Shown: in pieces, positions 8,847 to 17,177 of the stretch
Position numbering within the stretch: the stretch's first letter is position 1
How the letters are laid out: the number at the start of each line of letters is the position of its first letter
Assembly (NCBI RefSeq): GCF_000271845.1
Contig: NZ_JH719393.1
Coordinates: forward strand, 2,076,442 to 2,140,441
DNA: 64,000 nt
Direction: 5' to 3'
Source of the DNA: Rhizobium leguminosarum bv. trifolii WSM2297
GTDB taxonomy: Bacteria; Pseudomonadota; Alphaproteobacteria; Rhizobiales; Rhizobiaceae
Translations under genes and position numbers: made by a program
Notes under the pieces: generated by a model
Database searches by the model: none
What the model saw: only the letters and a program-made list of their open reading frames with translations
What the model was told of the DNA's origin: nothing

Positions 8847-9375
8847 TTAGGCCTCGATGATGTAGACAATCGTGAGAGCATCGGGATCGACGATGACGAT
8901 CCTGCCATCCGCTGAAAAAGCGGTAGCCTTCATACTGCGGAACGATCTTCACGATGCGGGTCGGCAGCCGTTCAAGTCGGACCTTCTTCGGGATCTTCGT
9001 ACCGACGGAGACGGTGAAGTCGACTTCCTTCACAGGCGCCACATGGACCTCCTTCACCACCGTTCGAATTTCCGTCCGCTGCTCGACCGAGATGTTGACG
9101 TTGGTCTTGGTGGTCGTCGTGGTGTTGTTGTTGACGTTGGTTTCAGAAGAGCTTTTGTTTGTTGTTGTCGCGTTTTGGTCGGTCGACTGCTTCGACGCAT
9201 CGCCGCTTTGCGTGGTGCTCTTCGTGCCTGTGGTGGCCGAGCCGCTGCTATCCGTGGTGCCAGACTTGGCGGCGGGCTTCTGTCCTGTCGTGGTGCCACC
9301 GCTGGCATCTTTCGATGCAGGAGCCAGACTGCGACCCGGCGCCGTGCCAGACTGGACCTTGGTCCTGGCCGTCAC
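8847..9375 (-). pseudogene. DUF1236 gene, truncated and frameshifted
   Basis: The C-terminal half carries the DUF1236 pattern: SVEQRTEIRTVVKE, then VDFTVSVGTKIPKKVRL, LPTRIVKIVPQYEGYRF. At a run of five A (8915-8919, minus-strand T5) the frame breaks; removing one base restores DGRIVIVDPDALTIVYIIEA and a stop at 8847-8849. The N-terminal part is Thr/Ser/Asn-rich and lacks the signal peptide such periplasmic proteins normally have. The frame opens with a GTG overlapping the stop of the BON gene. Either a sequencing error in the A5 run or true decay explains the shift; the missing signal peptide favours decay. Confidence 0.6.
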
Positions 9376-9644
9376 TGCGTGGGGAAGTGGCTCAGCATCC
9401 GATCCTGGACGTTCTCGTGGCCGACGATCATCGCCGCAAGCGAGATGGCTTTTTCGCGGTCTGCGGCATTTGTTATATAGCCCTCGAGCAGGACCACAGG
9501 ACCGAGCATCCTGATCTCGATGGCACTGCTGTCGATATTCTGATCAGCGGAAAGGGCCGCTTTGATCGTCGCGATGGTCGAGGCTGAACTATGGCCTTGG
9601 GAGCAGCGCTCTTCATGGTTGGTGTTGTCGGAACCGAACTTCAT
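9372..9644 (-). CDS. BON domain protein
   Basis: A 90-aa protein dominated by one BON domain (about residues 23-88): TIKAALSADQNIDSSAIEI, the central GPVVLLEGYI and the helix ADREKAISLAAMIVGHENV are typical. BON domains bind phospholipid or mediate protein contact and occur in OsmY-like stress proteins. No signal peptide is visible, so it is probably cytosolic. The ATG at 9644 has AGGAGG 7 nt upstream; longer starts are not supported. The repeat element lies directly upstream, so the two may share regulation. Confidence 0.75.
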   Translation of the reverse strand: MKFGSDNTNHEERCSQGHSSASTIATIKAALSADQNIDSSAIEIRMLGPVVLLEGYITNAADREKAISLAAMIVGHENVQDRMLSHFPTQ

Positions 9645-9653
9645 GTCGTCCTC

Positions 9654-9855
9654 CTGTTCCGTCCCCTCCACGGACCGTCATGTTACCTCAAACCTAATAT
9701 GAGAAGCGGGTTCTGGGGTCGCCAGAGTCCGACCTAAGTCCGTCTTCCCCTCGGCGGTATGTGGCGTAGATTTTCCTCTTCCTTGTTGAAAGGACACCAG
9801 GGAGGTTTTAGCGATGTTGCTGTCTCCAGTCAGAACCTCCCTGGTGAAGTATTAT
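9654..9855. repeat. Diverged intergenic repeat, copy 2
   Basis: This matches 80-272 in the same orientation, with conserved blocks separated by drifted sequence and an identical hairpin. It lies between the BON gene and a broken DUF982 gene. On the minus strand AGAAC-N16-GTT (9695-9718) is one base off the EcfG pattern and could serve the BON gene. Confidence 0.7.
9782..9855 (+). ncRNA. Candidate small RNA hairpin, copy 2
   Basis: CACCAGGGAGGTT (9795-9807) and AACCTCCCTGGTG (9834-9846) form the same 13-bp perfect stem as copy 1, with a 26-nt loop of different sequence ending CCAGTCAG. Preservation of both arms while the loop diverged argues for a functional structure. Family not confirmed. 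Confidence 0.4.
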
Positions 9856-9914
9856 CCACATGGCGGGCGTCGCATTTTGGGAGTAAAGGGCCGCTATCCA
9901 TGCAAACGGGTCGG

Positions 9915-10234
9915 TATACTGGATTGGCATGAAAGCGAAGATTTCGCCCCTCTAATGCTTGTAATGAGGGGGCAAGAAAGGCATAGGCTGATCTGATCAC
10001 TTGGCGAGGTTGCCAAGGCCCTTGTCGCGGCCTGGCCGACAGACGATGGCAAGGAATACATCGCGGCCGTAAAGACCTGCCTTGATGCCATCCGAGGCAA
10101 CCCCCGCAAAGACAGCGCGTGCCGCACCTATTCGCGCTGCGGAGGAAGCCGGAATTCCGGTGATTGCCGTCGTCAGCTGGCTGCAGCCCGAAAGGGCGCT
10201 CTGCGACATCATGTCGAGACCTAGCGGCTTATGA
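9915..10234 (+). pseudogene. DUF982 gene with stop and frameshift
   Basis: The plus strand reads DWHESEDFAPLMLVMRGQE, then HRLI, a TGA stop (9997-9999 region), then in the same frame LGEVAKALVAAWPTDDGKEY and IAAVKTCLDAIRG. A one-base shift then gives RAAPIRAAEEAGIPVIAVV and the end. This is a complete DUF982 protein by order of motifs (WP, Tyr-x3-Ala-x3-Cys, Ala-rich last helix) broken by one nonsense codon and one frameshift. It is clearly better preserved than the remnant at 630-915. Confidence 0.65.
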
Positions 10235-10273
10235 GACTGTCGAAAGCGCGTGATGAATTCTGTACCGCATGCC

Positions 10274-11311
10274 CTATCGGCCGGCAAAGCCCACGGCGGG
10301 GACTTCGATCTCGATAACCAGCCCATCATCGGACCAGGTTTTCTCAACCCGCCCCTTCAGCTGTTTTTCAACCATCGCGCCGACGATAACCGTGCCAAAT
10401 CCGCGTTTTGTTGGTGTGGGCGCCTTGCCAACACCCACCTCCTGCCAATGAAGGCTAAAACCGGCGCCGGACGGTCCGGGCGTCCAGCTGATTGAAAGCC
10501 TGCCTTGGGCAGCGGCAAGCGCACCGTGGCGGGCTGCGTTGACGGCGAGTTCGTGGAGAACAAGCGCGACCGGTTGGACCGCCGGCGCCGGTAGCCTGAT
10601 ATCAGGTCCGCTAAAAACAGCGCGGGTTGCTGCGAATGGCGTTACTTGCAGCCGAACGAGCTCCTCGACCGAAATATTCGCCCATCCCCGTTCGGCCAGC
10701 AAATTGTGCGCGCGGGCGAGCGCCTGCACGCGATGTTGGATCGCAGCGGCATAAAGGGCAGGATCATCGGCGTTGCTGAGACGAACGATGCTGTCGACAA
10801 TGGCGAGGACATTCTTCGACCGGTGGTCGACCTCCATGAGAAGGCGATGCTCGGAGGCTTCAAGCGCCTCGATCCGCCGGTACTCCGTCATGTCGATTTG
10901 AGATCCAAAGAAATACAGGATCCTTCCATCATCGCCATGGATGGGGCTCAAGTGCAGGCGGTTCCAGAATGGTTCCCCGTTTTTTTTATAATTCAATATT
11001 TCGACGCTGGCCTCGCGCTCGTCGGCGATGCCAGCTCGAATTTCGGCGACGGCGATCGGAGAGGTCGCCGGTCCCTGGAGAAAACGGCAGTTGCGGCCCA
11101 GCACCTCGTCAGCGGAGTAACCCGTCAACTCGAGGAACGACTTGTTTGCCAGCACGATGGGCAGATCCGGCCTGCGTGCGTCGGTGACGACCATCGGCAT
11201 CCTTGTTCTTTCAAACGCGATTGCTGCAAGTTCTTTCCGATCGACCAAGGCTGCTTTTGAAGATGCCGAAGGCAAGTCTCCGTGAAGTTTTTTTTGGGGA
11301 TGGCTCGTCAT
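10274..11311 (-). CDS. LOV-domain HWE histidine kinase (blue-light sensor)
   Basis: A soluble 345-aa kinase. Residues 30-145 form a PAS/LOV domain with the canonical photoactive motif GRNCRFLQG; Cys75 is the flavin-adduct cysteine, and Asn107, Asn117 and Gln138 sit at flavin-contact positions. The HWE/HisKA_2 kinase part has the phosphoacceptor His163 in VDHRSKN, the N-box HELAVNAARHG and the family tryptophan in LHWQEVG. In Brucella and other Rhizobiales, LOV-HWE kinases respond to blue light and feed stress and virulence pathways. It is divergently arranged with another HWE kinase. The output partner is unknown; the receiver at 5634-5990 is a candidate. Confidence 0.9.
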   Translation of the reverse strand: MTSHPQKKLHGDLPSASSKAALVDRKELAAIAFERTRMPMVVTDARRPDLPIVLANKSFLELTGYSADEVLGRNCRFLQGPATSPIAVAEIRAGIADEREASVEILNYKKNGEPFWNRLHLSPIHGDDGRILYFFGSQIDMTEYRRIEALEASEHRLLMEVDHRSKNVLAIVDSIVRLSNADDPALYAAAIQHRVQALARAHNLLAERGWANISVEELVRLQVTPFAATRAVFSGPDIRLPAPAVQPVALVLHELAVNAARHGALAAAQGRLSISWTPGPSGAGFSLHWQEVGVGKAPTPTKRGFGTVIVGAMVEKQLKGRVEKTWSDDGLVIEIEVPAVGFAGR

Positions 11312-11513
11312 ACTACCACGCTTAACCAGACGTCACTCAATAACGCCGTGCGCGTTCCTTTGTTTCCACGGCGACCATCTTTTCGAGCGCATGTGCGATG
11401 GCTTACAAGAAACCTTCCTCGCGGAATCATTACAGCTTGAATGGTAATGCGGCAGTGTCCGGTATAGTATCGAGAAAGGTCAGCCGCTCGTGGCTTGATG
11501 GATTGGGCGCAAC

Positions 11514-12524
11514 ATGATCATGAACCCCTTTTCCAATTCCAGCCGCGCCCGCGAACGCTTCCTCGAAGCCATTCTCCAAAGTGCCATCGAATATGCGATC
11601 ATCTCCGTCGGTCTCGATCACAAGGTGACCACATGGAATGAGGGAGCGCGCCGGATCCTCGGATGGGACGAGAGCGAAATCATTGGCCAGCCCGTCGGCG
11701 CAATCTTTACCCCTGCGGACCGGGAAACCGGGGTTCCCCAAAGGGAAATGGCCGCCGCTTTGGCCGATGGCCATGCAGATGATGAACGATGGCATGTTCG
11801 AAAGGACGGCTCGTTATTCTGGGCATCAGGCCAGCTGATGGCGCTGAGGTCGGATGACGGCGAGCTCGAAGGTTTCCTGAAAATTCTCAGGGATCGAACC
11901 GAGCAGCGAGAAAACGAGCAGCGGCAGCGCGTCCTTATGCACGAACTCTCGCATCGCATAAAGAATACGCTGGCCGTCGTTCAGGCTATTATCAGCCAGT
12001 CATTCAGAAGTGCCGGCAGCATGAAGGACGCCGAGCAGTCGATATCGGCGCGCATCAACGCGTATGCCCACGCGCATGAAATTTTGCTGCAGAAGAACTG
12101 GCTGTCTGCGACCATGGAAACGATCATCGAGGCGACCGCAGTCAATCTCGGACTTTCGGACCGTCTCAAAGCAAGTGGTCCCACGGTCTCGCTGAACCCC
12201 CAGGCTGCGTTAGCGTTCTCGCTCGTGCTGCACGAGCTTGCCACGAACGCGACGAAGTACGGCGCCCTATCAGTTGATACCGGAGTGGTCGAACTCGATT
12301 GGTCCACACGTCGAGAAGCGGGCGACGATCGCCTCGACGTCCGTTGGCGAGAGCGCGGCGGCCCGGCTGTGGAAGCTCCGAAAAGGAGGGGCTTCGGCTC
12401 CCGACTTATCAATTCCACCCTGTCTGCCTTCGGAAATGTCTCGGTTGATTATGCCCCAACGGGCCTGATGATGAGCTTCGACGCTTCGCTCCAGAGCCTG
12501 CAAGATCAAATTTCGAGCTCCTAG
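11514..12524 (+). CDS. PAS-HWE sensor histidine kinase
   Basis: This 336-aa cytosolic kinase has one N-terminal PAS domain (about residues 20-130; AIISVGLDHKVTTWNEGA and the PAC strand GFLKILRDRTEQR) joined to an HWE kinase. His147 in ELSHRIKN is the phosphoacceptor, HELATNATKYGA is the N-box, and VRWRERGG is the HWE tryptophan region. The PAS core lacks the LOV cysteine, so the ligand or signal is unknown. ATG codons at 11514 and 11520 are both possible; neither has a strong ribosome-binding site. About 200 bp separate it from the divergent LOV kinase. Confidence 0.85.
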   Translation: MIMNPFSNSSRARERFLEAILQSAIEYAIISVGLDHKVTTWNEGARRILGWDESEIIGQPVGAIFTPADRETGVPQREMAAALADGHADDERWHVRKDGSLFWASGQLMALRSDDGELEGFLKILRDRTEQRENEQRQRVLMHELSHRIKNTLAVVQAIISQSFRSAGSMKDAEQSISARINAYAHAHEILLQKNWLSATMETIIEATAVNLGLSDRLKASGPTVSLNPQAALAFSLVLHELATNATKYGALSVDTGVVELDWSTRREAGDDRLDVRWRERGGPAVEAPKRRGFGSRLINSTLSAFGNVSVDYAPTGLMMSFDASLQSLQDQISSS

Positions 12525-12553
12525 ATGTAAATTCATAGTCCGACGGAGAAGCC

Positions 12554-12847
12554 CTGACCGTTAGCGATACCACCGCTCTTCTTGAAGACGCGGCCGATCG
12601 GATCGCGGATGTCTCCCGACTGGACCTGCAGATCGTGCTTCGCCACGGCGCACTCCTGTTGCGAAACTCTGGATCGATCGCCTTCGAAGACGACATGGAA
12701 GTAGCGCTTCGGAATCTGTCCGGCGAGTTCGGCAAGCCGAAGTCCGAACGCCTGGCGCATCTGACCGCTTCTCTGTCCAGTATCGCCGTTGAAACTGAAA
12801 GCCGTCTCGCTGGGGCAGCAATGGCGGGAAGATCGGTCCAATCATGA
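12554..12847 (+). CDS. Hypothetical protein, possible CTG start
   Basis: The frame bounded by an upstream TAG reads VSDTTALLEDAADRIADVSR, then LQIVLRHGALLLRNSG and EVALRNLSGEFGKPKSERL. It looks like a real helical protein of about 97 aa. The only start at the right distance from a ribosome-binding site (GGAG, 5 nt) is CTG at 12554; GTG at 12635 gives 70 aa. Either the original ATG mutated, leaving a dying gene, or CTG is used. The family is not recognised, though the pattern recalls small rhizobial proteins with a ribbon-helix-helix-like tail. Confidence 0.4.
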   Translation: MTVSDTTALLEDAADRIADVSRLDLQIVLRHGALLLRNSGSIAFEDDMEVALRNLSGEFGKPKSERLAHLTASLSSIAVETESRLAGAAMAGRSVQS

Positions 12848-13181
12848 CCGCCGTTGTCAGGATGCAGACGCCCGATGCCTCGATGTGAACGGCCAGACGG
12901 TAGCCCACTTGATCTCGCCGCCCTTCGGCGGTTTGGCCTTAGGCAACTCCAGACACGGATCAATACGCGTCGCATGGGATCGAGAGTCAGGCCGCGGCCC
13001 AAGCACCCGCCTGTTTGCACTGTGCGGAAGCGTACCGGAACTATCGTCACAAACTGTCTGTTATTGTCATCCAGATCGCGCAGAGAGCCTCTCTCCGTCC
13101 GCACGCCCTTGGACTCCGTGTGCTCACCGATTGACAGGCTTGCTGTGCTTGCTTGAGGACCGGGGCGAATTGGTCCCGGAG

Positions 13182-13406
13182 ATGTTATTGCACGTGCTGA
13201 GCGAAGACGAGTTCACCGTTCTTTTCACAAAACGGATTTGGGAACTTTCCGCGGACAAGGAATTGCCCTTCGGCAAGGATCCTTCCGAATATGCGCGCAC
13301 CGTGGCGCGGGCGTACTGGATATCGCGCCATGCAGAAGGCTTGAGCCCTCAAGAATGTGCCGACGAAGATGCCTGCTATTGGTCTGAAGGCTTTGAGCGT
13401 GATTAG
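13182..13406 (+). CDS. Small hypothetical protein
   Basis: About 74 aa from the ATG at 13182, or 78 aa from TTG 13170. The sequence has protein-like composition: LLHVLSEDEFTVLFTKRIWE and ARTVARAYWISRHAEGLS, ending ACYWSEGFERD. The closing Ala-Tyr/Trp helix faintly recalls DUF2934 proteins, but the match is weak. No strong ribosome-binding site is seen and the preceding 300 bp are not convincing as coding. Confidence 0.4.
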   Translation: MLLHVLSEDEFTVLFTKRIWELSADKELPFGKDPSEYARTVARAYWISRHAEGLSPQECADEDACYWSEGFERD

Positions 13407-13959
13407 GAGTAGCGACCAAGTCACCCATCTGAATCTCTGTCCGAAAACGCGCGGGAACCAGACGCATAGCCTGTCGTTATTCCGCTTGGACCACGCGAGA
13501 GCGGCGGCCCGATGATTTGACAAAAAAACTGGGAGCCAGCCCACTGGATCGCCCTCGACGCGCAGTGCAACGCTTCCACTTTATTGTGGACGAGCCGCAA
13601 TCCCCTGCAAGGAGAAGCAACGTGTTGAACCACAGCCAAGCACAAACAATTTCCCTATCGGCTGGCTCAATATTCACAACCATTTCCGGCACCGCGAGCC
13701 GGACAGGCGCGATTAGAAGCGTCAGACGTCAGGATACGCTAGCGAACGTTGGGCACGTGACGCTTCTTGCTCTGCATCTCCTTCCCCCCAATCCCTTCCT
13801 TCGATGCGCGCAGCATCCTACCGTGGTCGTGGATACACGGATTGAGGGCAGCCGGCTTCGCCCGAAATCCGACTGACTTTATGAAGATCTCGCTGGCTCC
13901 GTGCGATAAAGTTGTCTTGATTCCATCATTCTCGAATAACGCAAACCAAGGAATAGCGC

Positions 13960-14838
13960 ATGTTTGCAATCGTCGGAGCCGCCGGAAGGGTCGGCTATTC
14001 AACGTCCTTGGCGTTGCGCAAGGCGGGTCAGCCTGTCAGGGCAATCCTTCGAGACGCGGCAAAGGCGGCGCGGCTGCGTGAAATTGGTTGCGAGATTGCT
14101 CTGGCCGATCTGAAGGATCCTCGCTCCCTCGCCCAAGTGATTGACGATGTAGACGCCGTTCAACTCGTCATCCCGGTGTCACCGACGGCAGCCGATCCAG
14201 CCGGAGATATGCGACGATCGATCCAAAGCATTGCCAAGACACTCGACCAGGCGCGCCCGAAGCGGGTGTTAGCCATTTCGGACTATGGCGCGCACGTCGC
14301 CGATGACATAGGGATGCCCAGCCTTTTCCGTGAGCTCGAGGCGCGACTCACCCGGATCGATACCCACTTCTTTGTCCTGCGATCGGCGGAACATATGCAC
14401 AATTGGGGTCGCGTTATTCCAAGGGCGGTTGCCTTCGGCGAATTGATGACCTTTCAAGACCCGGTCGATATGGTGCAACCAACGATATCGGCCCAGGATC
14501 TCGGCGTGATTGCTGCCGATCTCTTGCTGCGTCCCGACAGTGGAAATGACCTGGAGGTTATCCACGCTGAAGGACCACGCAGATATAGCGCCAGCGATGT
14601 TGCAACTGCGGTGAGCCAATTATCGGGCCGGTTGATTCACGCAAGGGCGGTCCCTCGCTCGCAATGGAAGGAGATATTCGAGCGGACCGTGCCAGCGACC
14701 CTTGCCGACCTCCTGATTAAAGCCAACGATGCCAAGAACAAGGGTGGCTTGGTCGACGTCGAACCGAACGCCGGCGAGGTTCGCCGCGGCACCACAGAGC
14801 TGATCGACGCGCTGCGGCCACTTCTTTCACCGCAGTAA
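13960..14838 (+). CDS. NmrA-like NAD(P)-binding protein
   Basis: A 292-aa atypical SDR of the NmrA/HSCARG type. The N-terminal cofactor motif is GAAGRVG (residues 6-12), followed by the second strand with a basic residue (VRAILRD) that suggests NADP(H). The central ISDYGAH replaces a classical SDR catalytic triad, and HFFVLRSAEHMHNWG is the segment usual for this family. Such proteins act as redox sensors or quinone oxidoreductases. AAGGA is 7 nt before the ATG. It stands alone. Another NmrA-like gene lies at 53033-53917. Confidence 0.85.
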   Translation: MFAIVGAAGRVGYSTSLALRKAGQPVRAILRDAAKAARLREIGCEIALADLKDPRSLAQVIDDVDAVQLVIPVSPTAADPAGDMRRSIQSIAKTLDQARPKRVLAISDYGAHVADDIGMPSLFRELEARLTRIDTHFFVLRSAEHMHNWGRVIPRAVAFGELMTFQDPVDMVQPTISAQDLGVIAADLLLRPDSGNDLEVIHAEGPRRYSASDVATAVSQLSGRLIHARAVPRSQWKEIFERTVPATLADLLIKANDAKNKGGLVDVEPNAGEVRRGTTELIDALRPLLSPQ

Positions 14839-15102
14839 TATCGCGCCAAGACTACTGCAGTCGAGCGGATCGCAACGACGGTTCACCATTGGTGCAGACG
14901 CCCTGCAACATCTCAGGAACTAAGTAGGCTCCTGAACGGGTTCGAACCAATCGACCATAATCAGCGCCAAGTCGCAGAAGAGCCGAAGGTCGAGCAAGCG
15001 ACACCCTAGCCTCAATCAGATGCGGTTTGACCTGTTCATCGCCGGTTCATTCAGCGGGTATAAGCATCTGTGTTAGATGGCGAATGCACCAAGGGGAATG
15101 TC

Positions 15103-15459
15103 ATGGGACTTTTCGATGGTTTGGGCGGTGTCGTCAGCGACGTCTTGAACGGCAGACCGGTCAACCCTCTGACTGTCGCCGAAGACGATTTCCAGAATGC
15201 CGGCGGCCTCGATGGCATTCTCACGCAATTCAATCAAAGCGGGCTTGGCCATCAGGTGGCTTCCTGGATCGGCACGGGCGATAATCTGCTAGTTACCGCG
15301 GATGAGAACCGCTCGGCGCTTTCGTGCGAACAACTGCCGGCTCTCGCCACCAAGTTTGGCATCGATCTCAGCAAAGTATCCGAGCTTCTCGCCGAGCATC
15401 TTCCAACAGCCGTCGACCAAACAAGCTCCAACGGAATCCTACCGTCGTCCACGTCCTGA
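15103..15459 (+). CDS. YidB-like protein (DUF937)
   Basis: A 118-aa protein that starts MGLFDGLGGVVSDVLNG and contains GGLDGILTQFNQSGLGHQVA, VASWIGTGDN and the tail LSKVSELLAEHLP, the layout of YidB/DUF937 proteins of unknown function. The ATG at 15103 follows AAGGGGA; an in-frame start 33 nt upstream is not supported. The usual closing motif (VD.LTP.G) is altered to VDQTSSNGILP. It is followed by a secreted-protein gene on the same strand after 53 bp. Confidence 0.8.
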   Translation: MGLFDGLGGVVSDVLNGRPVNPLTVAEDDFQNAGGLDGILTQFNQSGLGHQVASWIGTGDNLLVTADENRSALSCEQLPALATKFGIDLSKVSELLAEHLPTAVDQTSSNGILPSSTS

Positions 15460-15512
15460 CACGACGGCGGAAGTGAAGACTGCTACCGTCAACATCACAT
15501 CGAGGCTATCCC

Positions 15513-15968
15513 ATGTTGAAGAAACTGCTTCTGCCCGCCGCGGGCTCGCTCCTTGCAGCTTTCGTCCTGTCGTCGCCGGCGCACGCGTTGACGATGAAGG
15601 AATGCAGCACCAAATATCAGGCGGCGAAGGCCGACGGCTCCGCCAAAGACGTGAAGTGGAACGATTTCCGCGCCAAGTTCTGCGGTGCGGACGCTGCCGC
15701 TGACGATAAGGCGGACGAGGCCGATGTCGCTAAGACAACCGAGAAAGAGCCGGCAAAGCCGACAACCATGGCGCCGAAAAGCGTCAAGTTCCCAAAGGCG
15801 GTCGACAAGAAATATTCGAGTGAGACGCCTGCGAAGGGCCGCCTTCACACCTGCGTCGATGCCTATCATGCCGCCAAGGATGCTGGCTCGCTCGGCGATC
15901 TGAAGTGGATCCAAAAGGGCGGCGGCTATTGGAGCCTCTGCAACACGAGCATCAAGGCCGCTGGCTGA
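15513..15968 (+). CDS. Secreted Cys-rich protein with two related modules
   Basis: This 151-aa protein has a signal peptide (MLKKLLLPAAGSLLAAFVLS, cleavage after SPAHA near residue 25). Two similar modules flank a Lys/Ala-rich linker: MKECSTKYQAAKADGSAKD then WNDFRAKFC, and HTCVDAYHAAKDAGSLGD then WIQKGGGYWSLC. Each module has two cysteines, so two disulfides in the periplasm are likely. The pattern is common in rhizobia and resembles PsiF-type repeats only loosely. No function is known. A strong terminator follows. Confidence 0.75.
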   Translation: MLKKLLLPAAGSLLAAFVLSSPAHALTMKECSTKYQAAKADGSAKDVKWNDFRAKFCGADAAADDKADEADVAKTTEKEPAKPTTMAPKSVKFPKAVDKKYSSETPAKGRLHTCVDAYHAAKDAGSLGDLKWIQKGGGYWSLCNTSIKAAG

Positions 15969-15999
15969 TTGGCGGCTGCCGTCGGTCTCTAGAAACACG

Positions 16000-16026
16000 A
16001 AAGGCCGCCTTCAGAAAGCGGCCTTT
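16000..16026 (+). terminator. Rho-independent terminator
   Basis: AAAGGCCGC (16000-16008) and GCGGCCTTT (16018-16026) form a 9-bp stem with a 9-nt loop and end in TTTT. It lies 32 bp after the secreted-protein stop and should end that transcript. Confidence 0.8.
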
Positions 16027-16136
16027 TCTCGTTTGTGCGATGGGTCATGTTCTGGGCTTGATGGTCCTCTCCTTCTGCCTCGACTGATGCATGATCGGCC
16101 AATCAGTCAGGTATTGTATTCAGCTCGTCTGGTGGC

Positions 16137-16330
16137 TCACGGCGCCCGACGCGCGGTCTCGATCGATCGGAGAACGCTGCGGCGGTAGAACTGGATTGGG
16201 TAGCGAGAAAACGCGGCGTTGATCAGAGCGGCACGTGCAATTGTAAGCTTGAGCGGCCATGCTAAGCGACCAAGGTGTTGGAGGCCGACCTTGCTAAAAG
16301 CCTCCCTTACGGAATTCAGTGCTAACCGAC
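16137..16330 (-). CDS. Possible small hypothetical protein
   Basis: A minus-strand frame ending at TGA 16137-16139 reads NSVREAFSKVGLQHLGRLA, then LKLTIARAALINAAFSRYP and QFYRRSVLRSIETARRAP. It is amphipathic and protein-like, but no ATG, GTG or TTG with a ribosome-binding site was found at its 5' end. It may be the end of a decayed gene. It lies downstream of the transglutaminase-like gene on the same strand. Confidence 0.3.
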
Positions 16331-16388
16331 TGCTCCTTACCGGGCGGCGTCATTGCAGGGCGCCAAACGGGTTCTGGATTTGATCGAT

Positions 16389-17177
16389 CTACCAGTCTGG
16401 TGCGATCTCGACGAGCGGTTGCTCCGGGCTTGCGGCCAAGACGTCCAGTAACTCCGATTCAATACTGCCCACCGCCCGCACGGGCGGGGGCGCTTCCCGC
16501 CAACGGTCCCAACTCGAAGTCTCACGACCGTTCAGCACGTAATGGTCGCGCACCACATTGATTTTCACGAACCACAGACCGATAGTGTTTCCATGGCCAA
16601 AGGAACCCGGGGCTGCTTTCGATCGCCGGCATTCAAGCCATGCTTCTCCCGCCGACAAAAAGGACTGGCGGGGAACCTTGGCCGGATCGAATGAGATCTG
16701 GTTCCTCTGCCGCAGCATCTGATCGATTTGGGGATCGCACAGGCACCATTCTTCTGCGCCGGAGTCCCAGTATTCGCATACCCAGTGATCTTCCCATCCC
16801 TCGGAGAAATATGCAGCAAAACCACAGCGCACGCGAGCAGGAACACCTCGACATCGCAGGAGCGAGCAGAGCATCAGCGCGTAGTAGCGGCAGGTTCCGA
16901 CAGAACGCTTGTCGGCCGAACGCTTTACGTTGAGCGGTCGTGAATCCCGTCTAAAGACGTCGTCTAAACGCTCCGCGATCGGCAGTGTCGTTCGCGCCGT
17001 CGAATTCAGGCTCGTCTCGTCAAGGCCGTACTCCTTGAACCAATCGGAATGAACCAGGACGCCCTGAATGATTTGGATTAAAGCGCCAATCTCGGTCGGA
17101 AGCCCCGCGATTGCATTGGCATGGCGACCTGGATTGGTCATTGCGGTATGCGGAATCCAGCGAGCCACGCCTTCCAT
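16389..17177 (-). CDS. Transglutaminase-like domain protein
   Basis: About 262 aa with a transglutaminase-like (papain fold) core. The Cys is in GTCRYYALMLCSLLRCRG, the His in DHWVCEYW, and the Asp in WCLCDPQID, in the right order and spacing for the Cys-His-Asp triad. The segment PARVRCGFAAYF is typical of the family. Such proteins act as peptidases or amidases; the substrate is unknown. No signal peptide, so it is cytosolic. Starts at 17204 (GTG), 17189 and 17177 are in frame; 17177 has GGAG 6 nt upstream. Confidence 0.75.
   Translation of the reverse strand: MEGVARWIPHTAMTNPGRHANAIAGLPTEIGALIQIIQGVLVHSDWFKEYGLDETSLNSTARTTLPIAERLDDVFRRDSRPLNVKRSADKRSVGTCRYYALMLCSLLRCRGVPARVRCGFAAYFSEGWEDHWVCEYWDSGAEEWCLCDPQIDQMLRQRNQISFDPAKVPRQSFLSAGEAWLECRRSKAAPGSFGHGNTIGLWFVKINVVRDHYVLNGRETSSWDRWREAPPPVRAVGSIESELLDVLAASPEQPLVEIAPDW

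Noticed and set aside
9644..9671. GGAAC-N16-GTT on the minus strand overlapping the BON start codon
   Set aside because: It matches the EcfG pattern but would start transcription inside the gene; the GGAAC overlaps the ribosome-binding site, so it is probably chance.
15495..15998. 167-codon minus-strand frame opposite the secreted Cys protein
   Set aside because: The plus strand has a signal peptide, duplicated modules and a terminator; the minus frame has none of these.
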